Assembly: GCA_022769845.1 (NCBI GenBank)
Contig: JALEIO010000157.1
Location: 1-6,838 of the forward strand
Direction of reading: 5' to 3'
DNA from: Oscillospiraceae bacterium
GTDB taxonomy: Bacteria > Bacillota > Clostridia > UMGS1810
DNA length: 6,838 bases
Below, one piece after another: positions 6,409 through 6,838 of the stretch (the first letter of the stretch is position 1; each line of letters begins with the position of its first letter). The position numbers and the translations under genes were made by a program. The notes below the pieces were generated by a model. It did not search any database and was not told where the DNA came from. It worked only from the letters and a program-made list of their open reading frames with translations.

Positions 6409-6838
6409 TTATTTACTCCCTTCCACGCCTTCATATAAAGGCGACATTTGTCTTAATCTGTCTACTATTTTAGGAAGCTCACGTAAAAGAACGTCAATTT
6501 CTTCCTTTGTGTTCTGTATGCCGAGGCTTATTCGGAGCGAGCCGTGTGCAACCTCGTGTTCAAGTCCGATTGCTAAAAGAACGTGCGATGGGTCGAGCGA
6601 GCCTGATGTGCACGCCGAACCTGATGACGCTGCAATATTTTTCATATCAAGCATCAAAAGCAGCGATTCACCTTCAATAAATCGGAACGAAAAATTTATA
6701 TTTCCGCAGAGCCTTTGTGTTCTGTGACCGTTAAGGCGGCAATAGGGAATGGTTTTTTCAATTTCGGCTATTGCATAGTCGCGAAGTGCGGTAAGCTTTT
6801 GAACCTTTTCGTCAATATTTGCCGTGGCTTTTTCTATT
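6409..6838 (-). CDS. nifS: Cysteine desulfurase, C-terminal part (5' end outside window)
   Basis: A pyridoxal-phosphate enzyme that takes sulfur from L-cysteine as an enzyme-bound persulfide and hands it to the scaffold protein for Fe-S cluster assembly. The frame is open from the window edge (6838) to the TAA at 6409-6411, 142 residues, roughly the last third of a usual 380-400-residue protein. Recognisable blocks in order are LNGHRTQRLCGNINFSF, then the active-site loop SSGSACTSGSLDPSHVL with the catalytic cysteine encoded at 6610-6612, then HGSLRISLG, which is the conserved end of the small domain. The SSGSACTSGS loop marks a group I (NifS/IscS-type) desulfurase and not a SufS-type one. 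The lysine that binds PLP lies outside the window. The gene precedes nifU with a two-base gap, as in the usual clostridial isc operon. A TTG at 6655-6657 could be mistaken for a start but lies inside the conserved domain. Confidence 0.95.
   Translation of the reverse strand, partial: IEKATANIDEKVQKLTALRDYAIAEIEKTIPYCRLNGHRTQRLCGNINFSFRFIEGESLLLMLDMKNIAASSGSACTSGSLDPSHVLLAIGLEHEVAHGSLRISLGIQNTKEEIDVLLRELPKIVDRLRQMSPLYEGVEGSK
6416..6422 (-). promoter_or_regulatory. nifU ribosome binding site inside the nifS 3' end
   Basis: On the minus strand AAGGGAG lies 9 bases before the ATG at 6404-6406 and 12 bases before the alternative ATG at 6401-6403. It sits within the last codons of nifS, consistent with translational coupling. 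The spacing favours the upstream ATG as the start. Confidence 0.65.

Noticed and set aside
6655..6657. TTG as the start of a short 82-codon minus-strand gene
   Set aside because: The frame continues upstream to the window edge with conserved NifS sequence (LNGHRTQRLCGNINFSF), so the TTG is an internal leucine.

Overview
The window looks like chromosomal DNA from a low-GC, anaerobic Gram-positive bacterium of the class Clostridia, probably a gut-type Oscillospiraceae/Ruminococcaceae-like lineage. This is inferred from the AT-rich coding style, the strong AAGGAG-type ribosome binding sites, the nifS-nifU pair, and surface-protein domains typical of that group. No taxonomic search was possible.

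Left part (1-4668, + strand): two co-oriented genes for exported or cell-surface proteins. The first is the C-terminal 282 codons of a protein whose start lies outside the window; it resembles the C-terminal halves of SLH-type clostridial surface proteins. After 13 bases comes a 1267-residue secreted protein. It has a signal peptide, one or two N-terminal beta-sandwich regions, a long LVIVD-type beta-propeller region with about fourteen candidate blade motifs, and a small C-terminal domain. The ribosome binding site of the second gene overlaps the stop codon of the first, so the two are probably one operon.

Middle (4669-5959): a near-consensus sigma-A promoter with an extended -10 precedes a complete aldose 1-epimerase gene (galM), with all expected active-site residues present. 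A long hairpin with a short T-run follows it. A second, longer hairpin lies before the end of the opposing operon and fits best as the terminator of the minus-strand genes.

Right part (5960-6838, - strand): the iron-sulfur cluster assembly pair. A nifS/iscS-type cysteine desulfurase is cut by the window edge, and a NifU/IscU scaffold gene follows it after two bases. The scaffold keeps its three ligand cysteines and the conserved aspartate, and carries a short Cys/His-rich tail that the basic IscU fold does not need.

The region is mostly ordinary. The items most worth following up are the architecture of the 1267-residue propeller protein and the metal-ligand-rich tail of the scaffold protein. 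I saw no CRISPR array, tRNA, rRNA, insertion sequence or phage gene.
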